This document shows, in pieces, positions 21,267 to 30,973 of a stretch of 37,228 bases of DNA. Position 1 is the first letter of the stretch. Each line of letters begins with the position of its first letter. Location of the stretch: positions 1 through 37,228 of the forward strand of contig JAUCBJ010005559.1 in NCBI GenBank assembly GCA_032718475.1. The letters are read 5' to 3'. The notes beneath the pieces were generated by a model that saw nothing but the letters and a program-made list of their open reading frames with translations, had not been told where the DNA came from and searched no databases. Position numbers and translations under genes: made by a program. This DNA comes from Nemertoderma westbladi (Eukaryota > Xenacoelomorpha > Nemertodermatida > Nemertodermatidae).

Positions 21267-22517
21267 TTACAATTCCACCTTTCCCTTTCCGTCGCTCGAG
21301 TCACTTATTGTTTGCAGAATAAATGAATTCACATCGGGGTAATTGGGTTCCCCGAAATAAATAACCGCTTTATTGCCACGGGTGAAAAACATGAGCCGGG
21401 GATAGTCTGGGTCATAGACCCCGTTGGAGCGGCAAACATCGCGTAAGCGACTGCAGTCCATGGTAAAGAACCGCTCGGTTCTAGACTGAGACAGACTCTG
21501 GCTGGCCTTGAGGAAGCAGTCAGACATAGCGGTAGAGCGAGCGACGTTGATACCAGAGTGGTAGAAGACAACAAACATCATGTAGTTGAGTCTCGCCTTC
21601 TCAAACTCAACAACACTCGATATCTGACTAACAACTCGTTGTGCCTCAGCTGCCTTGGCCTCTATCAAGTCCTCCTCAATGTTATCCAACTGGGTCTCAA
21701 CAAAGTCCTCCATATCATCGAACAGGCGTTGTCCCATATACTGCTGGCCCCTTATTCCCCCCACGAACCACATAATAGTGGGGTAGGCAGACACCTGGTT
21801 CTGTGCGCAGATCGTCTGGTCTTTGGTGCAGTCCACGCTAGAGATGAACACAGAGTCAGATCTCTTAAAGCGAATCGCGAGTTTCAACCAATGTGGCTCC
21901 ATGTCCTTGCAGTGCTCGCACCACGGCGCGAAAAACTTAACGAAATGGCAGCCTCCGGACTGGATGAAAGGGTAGAAGCTGTCTGAGGAGAGTATGTAAT
22001 GGCCTTTCTCCGATGGGGGGCGGTTGTAAGAATCCGGGACGGGAGGAATAGGCAGGATCAGGGATTCACTCGGCACGTTCGATTGTATAAACTTAACGAA
22101 GGCATCAACAGTTCGTTCGCCTTTGTATTTAATCGGCTCTTTCCCCGGGATGTAGAGTTTCATTGCGGGGTATCCCTTGACGTGCTCCTCGTTGCATAGC
22201 GACGTAGCCAGTGTGCAGTCGACCTTTGATACGGCAACCATTCGTCGCTCACCCACGTCCCACTCCGCCGCTTTATCGCCCAGCGCATTCCACGCCGGCC
22301 CCAGACGCATGCAATGGCCGCACCACGGCGCGAAAAACATAACGAAATGTATCCCTTTTCCGACTTCTATGTTGAAGTTGTCGTCGGTTAGTAAATTAAC
22401 TAAACTCTGGGAGCCGAACAGGCTGCTGTCGTTGGCCCATGAACTAACAACTATTCCCGATAAAACAAAGAGTTTTAGTTGCCATCGGAAGAACATTGTA
22501 ATTTTATAAATGCCCAT
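21267..22517 (-). CDS. TXNDC5: TXNDC5-like ER protein with three thioredoxin domains
   Basis: A complete intronless frame of 416 residues from the first ATG (22517). A second in-frame ATG at 22496 (409 residues) has a better A at -3 and directly starts the signal peptide, hydrophobic to about S-S-W-A. Domain 1 has the active site A-P-W-C-G-H-C (CGHC, residues 66-69) with a downstream Y-P cis-proline. Domain 2 has A-P-W-C-E-H-C (200-203), again with Y-P. Domain 3 keeps the fold-like pattern and D-Y-P, but its CxxC is replaced by H-S-G-I (320-323), so it cannot do redox chemistry. The C-terminus K-V-E-L is a KDEL-type ER retrieval signal. Known family role: thiol-disulfide oxidoreductase/isomerase in the ER lumen. 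Length is close to vertebrate TXNDC5 (about 430). It is divergent from MFSD11, with about 620 bp between. Confidence 0.88.
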   Translation of the reverse strand: MGIYKITMFFRWQLKLFVLSGIVVSSWANDSSLFGSQSLVNLLTDDNFNIEVGKGIHFVMFFAPWCGHCMRLGPAWNALGDKAAEWDVGERRMVAVSKVDCTLATSLCNEEHVKGYPAMKLYIPGKEPIKYKGERTVDAFVKFIQSNVPSESLILPIPPVPDSYNRPPSEKGHYILSSDSFYPFIQSGGCHFVKFFAPWCEHCKDMEPHWLKLAIRFKRSDSVFISSVDCTKDQTICAQNQVSAYPTIMWFVGGIRGQQYMGQRLFDDMEDFVETQLDNIEEDLIEAKAAEAQRVVSQISSVVEFEKARLNYMMFVVFYHSGINVARSTAMSDCFLKASQSLSQSRTERFFTMDCSRLRDVCRSNGVYDPDYPRLMFFTRGNKAVIYFGEPNYPDVNSFILQTISDSSDGKGKVEL

Positions 22518-23140
22518 TAACAAGTAGGTTAAACATCAATAGGCCTATATTTGATGTGAGCAGCTACAGCTAAAACGATACCCTGATACCGCAAGGAAAA
22601 TACGAAAATATAATGCAATCGAATTAGGCCTAGTACTCCATAGCAATCCTAAATAAAGTACCGATCCCGGTATAGTTCAGGTGGCGTAATTTAATGATAT
22701 ACCGGTAGTTACTATTACATGGATCTACCCATACATCCCGGCCCATACCAGCATACGCCAACCTCCGACTCCAGACTCTAGCCAGCATAAAAAGTAAAAA
22801 ATGCACGTGGCAGTTGGCAAATAAGAGTTTTAACGATAATCCACCATTGATTGGAGGGAAATTCAAACTACTGTAAGTGTAATAAGCATACCGGTAGCTA
22901 AAATAGTAGCGTACCGGTACCGGTACTGTACTGTACCTGTTCTATTACGGTACCGGTTTACTGAGATGATATCGTAGATATATGCCAATACCGGTACGAT
23001 TACTACTTAGTGCAACCGGTGTATTCGTCTGCCCGCGTGCTGGCCTGCATATAACTGTATAACTTTATTCAGATATAGGCTGCTAAGGGCGTACAGCGTA
23101 CAGCGTACAGGCTGACAGGACGTACCGATCTGCCGATCCA
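22518..23140. promoter_or_regulatory. Candidate bidirectional promoter between TXNDC5-like and MFSD11
   Basis: A short spacer between two start codons pointing apart. It contains seven ACCGGT hexamers (22701, 22890, 22913, 22919, 22952, 22990, 23015) and TAGGCCTA words near 22543 and 22625. A short GTACAGC triplet repeat lies at 23091-23110. A shared promoter is inferred from geometry. No transcription start can be read. Confidence 0.5.
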
Positions 23141-24529
23141 ATGGCCTTGAGTGGACCCAGACGCCAACTTATCAATGTGGTCATCCTCGGTATATCTTTC
23201 ATGTTTATATTCACGGCTTTCCAAACGGGTTCTATTGTCGAACAAACCGTACTCGATGGAATGCATGCGGAGCATTCGAACTTCCACGGCAGTGGCTACT
23301 ACAGTCTCGCCATCGTCTATGGTGTATTCGCCGCTTCCACCTGGATTGCGCCTTCGATTGTCACCGTTACTGGTCCGCGATTGGCCCTTGTCATTAGCGG
23401 CATCATCTACACTGTGTTCATCGGCTCATTCATCTACCCGGTGGAGTGGCTCTTGTATTTTTTCTCCTGCGTTCTGGGCGTCGGAGCGGCGATAATATGG
23501 ACGGCGCAGGGCAACTTCATCACGATAAACTCTAACGAGGACACAATAGGGCGAAACACCGGTATATTCTGGACACTCCTCCAAAGCAGTTTATTGATCG
23601 GTAACCTCTACACCTTCTTCGCTTTCGGGGGCGTAGAACACATAAATGACACGGCGAGAATGGTCTTGTACTTCGGCCTCTTGGGTGTTAGTTGTATTGG
23701 AGTTATCTCGATGCTTTTACTGAAGAAACCTAGCGATACATACAACGACCTGACAGTATCAGCTGTAATGGAAGCCAAACAAGCAGGTCCATGGGCTGCA
23801 TTGAAGCTATCATTCTTCCTTTTTAAATCGAGAGAGATGATTATTCTAAGTTTGTGTTTCGCTTACATGGGATTGGAGTTGACTTTCTTCTCTGGAGTTT
23901 ACGGTACCTGCCTCGGCAATACTGCGGCCTTAGGCGAGGACATTAAGAAATACATCGGCATCTCAGGTATGCTAATAGGAGAAGGAGAAATCTTGGGGGG
24001 CGTTGCTTTCGGGTTGCTTGGGAAACGTACCAGGAAATGGGGACGTTATCCAATAGTCTGCCTGGGGTTCGTGGTACATTGCATAGCTTTCGGTATAATA
24101 TTCGTCAACATACCCACTCGCTCACCCATAGAAACCGACCCAACAACAAGCTACATAAACCCCAATCTCTCCTTGGCGCTATTTAGTAGTTTCCTTTTGG
24201 GATTGGGTGATTCCTGTTACAGCACCCAAATGTATTCCTTACTAGGATCCATGTACGCCAAGCAATCTGTGCAGGCCTTCGCCTTGTTTAAGTTCTTCCA
24301 TTCCGTCGCTGTTATGACTTCATTCTTTTATTCCGGGTATCTTCCTTTGCGATGGCAGCTCCTTATTCTAGTTGTAATGAATTTCTTCGGGATGTTATCG
24401 TTCGTGACCGTAGATTTATCACGCCAGCGGTCCACTGGTGTCGCATACACAAGGATTAAACTCAAGGAAGCTGATATGGTAGTAGACGAGGAAACAACAG
24501 TTGAAGAAATATTAAATACTGCAACGTAA
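23141..24529 (+). CDS. MFSD11: UNC93-like major facilitator MFSD11
   Basis: A 462-residue intronless frame with ATG start and TAA stop. It is a polytopic membrane protein of the MFS/UNC-93 type with about 12 hydrophobic segments. Hallmarks that match MFSD11 in order: F-T-A-F-Q-T (24-29), F-H-G-S-G-Y near 48, W-T-A-Q-G-N (120-125) followed by T-I-N-S-N-E-D-T-I-G-R-N, G-L-E-L-T-F-F-S-G-V-Y-G-T-C (244-257), G-E-I-L-G-G, L-G-L-G-D-S-C, and F-K-F. Length is near vertebrate MFSD11 (about 449). The substrate is not established for the family. The C-terminal 30 residues are acidic and polar, presumably cytosolic. Vertebrate MFSD11 is multi-exonic, so the single frame is notable. The frame is clean, arguing for a working gene. 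Confidence 0.95.
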   Translation: MALSGPRRQLINVVILGISFMFIFTAFQTGSIVEQTVLDGMHAEHSNFHGSGYYSLAIVYGVFAASTWIAPSIVTVTGPRLALVISGIIYTVFIGSFIYPVEWLLYFFSCVLGVGAAIIWTAQGNFITINSNEDTIGRNTGIFWTLLQSSLLIGNLYTFFAFGGVEHINDTARMVLYFGLLGVSCIGVISMLLLKKPSDTYNDLTVSAVMEAKQAGPWAALKLSFFLFKSREMIILSLCFAYMGLELTFFSGVYGTCLGNTAALGEDIKKYIGISGMLIGEGEILGGVAFGLLGKRTRKWGRYPIVCLGFVVHCIAFGIIFVNIPTRSPIETDPTTSYINPNLSLALFSSFLLGLGDSCYSTQMYSLLGSMYAKQSVQAFALFKFFHSVAVMTSFFYSGYLPLRWQLLILVVMNFFGMLSFVTVDLSRQRSTGVAYTRIKLKEADMVVDEETTVEEILNTAT

Positions 24530-24718
24530 TTACAGTATGTGAAATAATGTACTATTTTTTGTGCCTAACGTTATACTTTGCGAACAACTAACTCAATAGT
24601 TTTACTTTGCACTTCCATTTACAGTACACAATTCTATCTACATTATTTACTTTACTCATTTCCCTTCTTATGGATTCGATTCACATTAATTATCTTATAT
24701 TTTTAATTTGCCCGTTGG

Positions 24719-24823
24719 TTTTGTGTGCATATCTTGGTGCAATAAATAAAGCTTCCTTTTCCGATCTCCATTTTGTGTGCATATCTTGGTGCAATAAATA
24801 AAGCTTCCTTTTCCGATCTCCAT
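24719..24823 (+). terminator. Tandemly duplicated polyadenylation region (2 x 52 bp)
   Basis: Two identical or nearly identical 52-bp units, each with GCATATCTTGGTGCAATAAA then TAAAGCTTCC. This gives AATAAA signals at 24741/24745 and 24793/24797, about 210-270 bp after the MFSD11 stop. A T-rich stretch follows. They are plausible 3'-end signals for MFSD11. Confidence 0.6.
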
Positions 24824-25842
24824 TTTGTTACAACATTTGAAGTCACTCCATCGATATATCCTTTTAGCTTTTTTAGTACATAATTTCGTGGTACCAATGG
24901 TAAAGAGGACTTACGTGGATTCCAAATCTATAAATTAATAAGAATTTGGTTGATGAATAGCTGAAAAAATATGGAAAACCCATTGTTGTTGTCTGCTCAA
25001 AGATATTTTAATTGCCTAACATTCTGGAACATAGTGTTTCTGATAACTAGTGTTCAGGAAAGTTTTGTAGATAAATACCATCGTCCAGATGGAAAAACAC
25101 TCTTTTGAACGACCATATTATCTCACCTGTTTCTCGAGAGAGGTTTGTAGCGCTGACAAATCAGCGGAGGTGAATTCAGCGGGATAATATTCTGTGGCCA
25201 AATCACATTAATTTTTCTTCTGCCCATTACTCTCTTGACTTGCCCATCATGTTATTCAACCTGAAGTAAGAACCAATTAGAGGCCAACAGTTGCTAAAGA
25301 GCTCTGGTGCCGAGACTGTGGAATAGACCCATACACCATGCGATGTCGGAACCTGTTAACTGGAAAACATACAAGTAGGTTGTGTGATGTGCGTGGACGT
25401 AAGTAATATGGAATGCAGATTAGAAGAAATACAAATAATGTATTAATAATAATGTGTTTTTATAATTAATTATTATTTATTATTATTATTAAATTTTTAT
25501 TAATTTTTTTCAATTGCCTTTTTATTACTTAATTTGATACAAATGTACAACATTTGTTCTGAAATCTCTATCAACCAGGATTGATTTGTAACACTTTTAG
25601 CGGCGACGTAGGATATGACCAAAATCAGGATTGAGCCAGAATAATACTATACAATAATGCAACAATAAATAGGCGCACCAGTGCAACTGAATAATATTGA
25701 ATTTAAATCCAATATATATTTGAATTTGAAACAGCACAGATTCCCATTAGATAATGGATGGATATGGAGGGTAATGGATAATATATCTCACCATCACATT
25801 GGTCTGTTCATATACAGTACGATCGGGATTGAGTGTTGGCAC
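24824..25842. other. Intergenic, no gene seen
   Basis: AT-rich, with an ATT/TTA simple stretch near 25440-25510. The open frame at 25681-25935 crosses into the hAT-like element and has no motif. Confidence 0.5.
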
Positions 25843-25843
25843 T

Positions 25844-26115
25844 ATAGGGATGTGAGTTTTCCGGAAATATGTTTTTTTAAGATAAATTTCCTAAAAGGTA
25901 TATTGAACACCACTAAAGGAATCACTTGTTTCTAGTGTTTACTCTAGTTGTGTTTTCAGAATGTGTATAAACTGCTAAAAGTCACAATCACAATTTTAGT
26001 TCAAATCGTTATTACTATTTTATGCCATTAATGAGGATATTTCTGTAAATATTGACTATTAAAAATAAACTAATTATAATAAATATAACTAACATTTGCT
26101 GAGTCACATCACTAG
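25844..26115. mobile_element. hAT-like MITE (about 270 bp)
   Basis: The left end TAGGGATGTGA (from 25845) and the reverse complement of the right end, TAGTGATGTGA (ending 26114), are short terminal inverted repeats of hAT style. GTTGGCACT lies on both flanks (25835-25843 and 26115-26123), consistent with an 8-bp duplication plus one ambiguous base. The interior is AT-rich without transposase. A relative lies at 18770-18990. Confidence 0.7.
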
Positions 26116-26185
26116 TTGGCACTCTACACTAGCGTACCGGGGAATTGGAAAAGGGGTTGGCCATAGCTGTGCCGGACTTCGCCAC

Positions 26186-26710
26186 TAGTTGGCACACACG
26201 CTAGTGGGCACACACGCTAGTGGGTACACACGCTAGAGGGCACACACGCTAGTGGGCACACACGCTAGTGGGCTCACACGCTAGTGGGCACACACGCTAG
26301 TGGGCACACACGCTAGTGGGTACACACGCTAGTGGGCACACACGCTAGTGGGCACACACGCTAGTGGGCACACACGCTAGTGGGTACACACGCTAGTGGG
26401 CACACACGCTAGTGGGCACACACGCTAGTTGGCACACACGCTAGTTGGCACACACGCTAGTTGGCACACACGCTAGTTGGCACACACGCTAGTTGGCACA
26501 CACGCTAGTGGGCACACACGCTAGTGGGCACACACGCTAGTGGGCACACACGCTAGTGGGCACACATGCTAGTGGGCACACACGCTAGTGGGCACACAAG
26601 CTAGTTGGCACACACGCTAGTGGGCACACACGCTAGTGGGCACACACGCTAGTGGGCACACACGCTAGTGGGCACACATGCTAGTGGGCACACACGCTAG
26701 TGGGCACACA
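26186..26710 (+). repeat. 16-bp minisatellite (about 33 units)
   Basis: The unit CACACACGCTAGTGGG has variants GTTGG, GTGGGT and CATGC. A block of five GTTGG variants lies in the middle (about 26425-26510). It ends about 115 bp before the INTS10 stop codon, so it lies in the INTS10 3' UTR or just downstream. Confidence 0.95.
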
Positions 26711-26826
26711 TACAAAATATTTTATGTTATGTCGTATTAAAAAGTATTAACTTTTAATATTAAGCTTTTTTAATCGGAAACAAATTATAACATATGGCTA
26801 AATATTTGTAAGTGAAGTAAAATAAA

Positions 26827-27756
26827 TTAACTGGTCCCGTCGGAAGTAGTCAGATTAAAGTAAACCGAATGTTTTTCTTCCTTAAGGAAATCCGTTACAG
26901 TTTCTAGAACATCCCGATTGCACATCCGCAACTGTGAATCTAACGCCGCTCGTAACCCCAGGTTACCAGACCCCGGTACGAAGTCCACCTTAACCGTATC
27001 CATGGTAGCGAGATGGGCCAGTTCTTCTAGGACATCGACGTTCACGATATACCGCAAGGCGGCGTCGTGGCCAAACGAGCCGTTCTTCCGTATGCTACCC
27101 AGAAGGTCTCCTAGCAACGGGGCGTGACGCGGCCAGTCCAACTGACTCAGAACCAACGCGTTGCCAACCGCGCTGTGACTGAAGCTCGCTGTTGCTAGGT
27201 AACCGCGGTAACACGCCGTTACTACCTCGGCGACGTAGCGGGCAGCGAGACGCGGCGTGACCCGACTAACCGCTAGATGGCGCGATTCAAGGTCACTAAT
27301 AGCGGGAAATTCGAACTGCGCGCCACCAGAGCAATCTAAGTCCTGGAGAATGGAATAAACCGTATCGAGTAATAGTTTATTGTCTCCAAGTAAATAAAGT
27401 AGACTAAGCCGCTGTAGTTTATATTGCAACGATGAGTTAGGAAGGAGTTCAGGGGTTTGGTTTACTTTATCAACGGACCCGTTGTAGATGAGGTTGAGAG
27501 TCTGGAGTGCTCTAAGGCTGTCCCCGTCGGCGGAATGGAGCAGGGAGACGGCGACCGCTCGGTACCACATCCACCCGTCGACCCGCCACCGTCGCCACAG
27601 CCACTCCCAGTCCTTCCGGTAGATCTCGTTCGATCGCAGCATACGCCACGACGCTGAGACAACACGCAGTCGGTCCACCAGGTCGGAAGTTATCGGATCG
27701 GATTCATTATCTAGTCGGATCGCCGAGATAACCTTCCCGTCGTCCGATTCCTCGAT
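26827..27756 (-). CDS. INTS10: Integrator complex subunit 10, last coding exon (partial)
   Basis: A minus-strand exon of 309 codons from an acceptor (TATTTATCAG, intron ending at 27757) to TAA. It matches the C-terminal 300 or so residues of INTS10 (about 710 in vertebrates). Order of landmarks: S-W-R-M-L, W-x-x-D-x-W-M-W, L-x-A-L-Q-T-L-N; later A-L-V-L-S-Q-L-D-W-P-R, then N-G-S-F, Y-I-V-N-V-D-V-L-E-E-L-A-H-L, then L-D-S-Q and V-T-D-F-L near the end. INTS10 is a helical-repeat subunit of the INTS10/13/14 module of Integrator, which processes snRNA 3' ends and attenuates paused RNA polymerase II. The first 400 or so residues must be encoded past the right edge, or the gene is truncated. The in-frame stretch before the conserved block is acidic. 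Confidence 0.88.
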   Translation of the reverse strand: MEESDDGKVISAIRLDNESDPITSDLVDRLRVVSASWRMLRSNEIYRKDWEWLWRRWRVDGWMWYRAVAVSLLHSADGDSLRALQTLNLIYNGSVDKVNQTPELLPNSSLQYKLQRLSLLYLLGDNKLLLDTVYSILQDLDCSGGAQFEFPAISDLESRHLAVSRVTPRLAARYVAEVVTACYRGYLATASFSHSAVGNALVLSQLDWPRHAPLLGDLLGSIRKNGSFGHDAALRYIVNVDVLEELAHLATMDTVKVDFVPGSGNLGLRAALDSQLRMCNRDVLETVTDFLKEEKHSVYFNLTTSDGTS

Positions 27757-30225
27757 CTGATAAATAATAGAGTTAATATATAAATAATATAATTAATAGA
27801 TAAATAATAGAGTTAATAGATAAATAATAGAGTTAATAGATAAATAATAGAGACAATGGATAAATAATAGAGTTAATAGATAAATAATAGAGTTAATAGA
27901 TAAGTAATAGAATTAATAGATAAATAATAGAGTTAATAGATAAATAATAATAGATTTAATAGATAAATAATAGAGTTAGTAGATAAATAATAGAGTTAAT
28001 AGATAAAATAGAGACAATGGAAAAATAATAGGGTTAATAGATAAATAATATAATTAATAGATAAATAATATAGTTAATAGATAAATAATAGAGACAATGG
28101 ATAAATAATAGAGTTAATAGATAAATATTAGAGTTATGGATAAATAATAGAGACAATGGATAAATAATAGAGTTAAAAGATAAATAATAGAGTTAATAGA
28201 TAAATAATAGAGTTAGTAGATAAATGATAGAGACAATGGATAAATAATAGAGTTAATAGATAAATAATAGAGTTAATAGATAAATAATAGAGTTAATAGA
28301 TAAATACTAGAGTTAATAGATAAATAATAGAGTTAATAGATAAATAATAGAGTTAATAGATAAATAATAGAGACAATGGATAAATAACAGAGTTAATAGA
28401 TAAATAATAGAGTTAATAGATAAATAATAGAGTTAGTAGATAGATAATAGAGTTAATAGATAAATAATAGAGTTAATAGATAAATAATAATAGATTTAAT
28501 AGATAAATAATAGAGTTAATAGATAAATAATAATAGATTTAATAGATAAATAATAGAGTTAGTAGATAAATAATAGAGTTAATAGATAAATAATAGAGTT
28601 AATAGATAAGTAATAGAGTTAGTAGATAAATAATAATAGATTTAATAGATAAATAATAGAGTTAGTAGATAAATAATATAGTTAATAGATAAATAATAGA
28701 GTTAATAGATAAATAATATAGTTAATAGATAAATAATAATAGATTTAATAGATAAATAATAGAGTTAGTAGATAAATGATATCGTTAATAGATAAATAAT
28801 AGAGTTAATAGATAAATAATAGAGTTAATAGATAAATAATAATAGATTTAATAGATAAATAATAGAGTTAGTAGATAAATAATATAGTTAATAGATAAAT
28901 AATAGAGTTAATAGATAAATAATAGAGTTAATAGATAAATAATAATAGATTTAATAGATAAATAATAGAGTTAGTAGATAAATGATATAGTTAATAGATA
29001 AATAATAGAGTTAATAGATAAATAATAGAGTTAGTAGATAAATGATAGAGACAATGGATAAATAATAGAGTTAATAGATAAATAATAGAGTTAGTAGATA
29101 AATAATATAGTTAATAGATAAATAATAGAGTTAATAGATAAATAATAGAGTTAATAGATAAATACTAATAGATTTAATAGATAAATAATAGAGTTAGTAG
29201 ATAAATGATAGAGTTAATAGATAAATAATAATAGATTTAATAGATAAATAATAGAGTTAGTAGATAAATGATAGAGACAATGGATAAATAATAGAGTTAA
29301 TAGATAAATAATAATAGATTTAATAGATAAATAATAGAGTTAGTAGATAAATAATATAGTTAATAGATAAATAATATAGTTAATATATAAATAATAGAGT
29401 TAATAGATAAATAATAATAGATTTAATAGATAAATAATAGAGTTAGTAGATAAATGATATAGTTAATAGATAAATAATAGAGTTAATAGATAAATAATAG
29501 AGTTAGTAGATAAATAATAGAGTTAATAGATAAATAATAGAGTTAGTAGATAAATGATAGAGACAATGGATAAATAATAGAGTTAATAGATAAATAATAG
29601 AGTTAGTAGATAAATATTATAGTTAATAGATAAATAATAGAGTTAATAGATAAATAATAGAGTTAATAGATAAATAATAATAGATTTAATAGATAAATAA
29701 TAGAGTTAGTAGATAAATGATAGAGACAATGGATAAATAATAGAGTTAATAGATAAATAATAGAGTTAGTAGATAAATAATAAAGTTAATAGATAAATAA
29801 TAGAGTTAGTAGATAAATGATATAGTTAATATATAAATAATAGAGTAAATAGATAAATAATAGAGTTAGTAGATAAATGATAGAGACAATGGATAAATAA
29901 TAGAGTTAATAGATAAATAATAGAGTTAATAGATAAATAATAGAGTTAATAGATAAATAATATATAGATAGATAAATAATAGAGTTAGTAGATAAATAAT
30001 AGAGTTAATAGATAAATAATAGAGTTAATAGACAAATAATAGAGTTAATAGACAAATAATAGAGTTAATAGATCAATAATAGAGTTAGTAGATAAATAAT
30101 AGAGTTAATAGATAAATAATAGAGTTAATAGATAAATAATAGAGTTAATAGATAAATAATAGAGTTAATAGACAAATAATAGAGTTAATAGACAAATAAT
30201 AGAGTTAATAGATAATAGAGTAATA
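27757..30225. repeat. 20-bp AT-rich minisatellite in the INTS10 intron
   Basis: The unit AGATAAATAATAGAGTTAAT has variants GTTAGT, ATGATAGAGACAATGG, AATAATAGATTTAAT and AATATAGTTAAT. About 2.47 kb. The variant order from 28593 onward is repeated at 32371 and 36129, showing that part of this array was duplicated together with the following segment. Confidence 0.95.
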
Positions 30226-30973
30226 GATTTTGTTTTCTATATCTATTTTTTTATTTATAAAGCTACTGTTCTGAAACTTTAACACAAAGATCTGTGATCT
30301 TTTACTAAGAAAACTAAGTATGGATAGCTTCGTAAACCCGTTTGTTCGAAAAATAGGGCACTTTTTGTGCAGGTCGGTTTTTTTCTAAAATTGTATACTT
30401 TTTTAGGCTTTTATAATGTAAAAAATAGCGTGTAGAAAGAAGGATCAGTACTACCTCCTGGGTTGAAGTTCTCGGTCCAAGATTTTGGCACAATGAACCT
30501 AGGTATAAGGCAATCTTTTATGAAAATTTCAGCAAAAATTATTATTTTTGAATAATTTATGGGGACTTTAGTATGTTTGGGCTATTATTTTAGGAATCAC
30601 ATATTTTGTGATAGACAACGGGTAGTAGTTCCAAAATCGGTTCTAGAACATTAAAGCTGTCATGTTTAACAAAATAAATACCTACCGGTACTCACGAATG
30701 TAGCCCTAAACCTGCTGAACATGAAAAATAAAAACGTGTAGGAATTTAGTGAGAAAAAATGTCGAAATCGACAAACTGAGAAAAATGTTGTTTTATACAG
30801 AGTCATGAATATAAGCCATAAAGACTGTTGTTGAAAAGTGCAGTTTTGTGGCGAAAAGTGGGGAAAGCCGATGTCACCACATGAAAGCCCTTCTATCAAA
30901 CTACAAAAATAGATGAAAACATATATTTTTGTAAATTTTCGAAAATTTAACTTGTGTTGTGGTCTTAATTTAA
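30226..30973. other. 0.75-kb non-repetitive segment inside the intron
   Basis: AT-rich sequence between the array and the LINE tail, repeated almost unchanged at 33984-34731. A 142-codon minus-strand open frame (30666-31094) runs from the LINE tail into this segment and has no family features. I see no gene or RNA. Confidence 0.6.
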
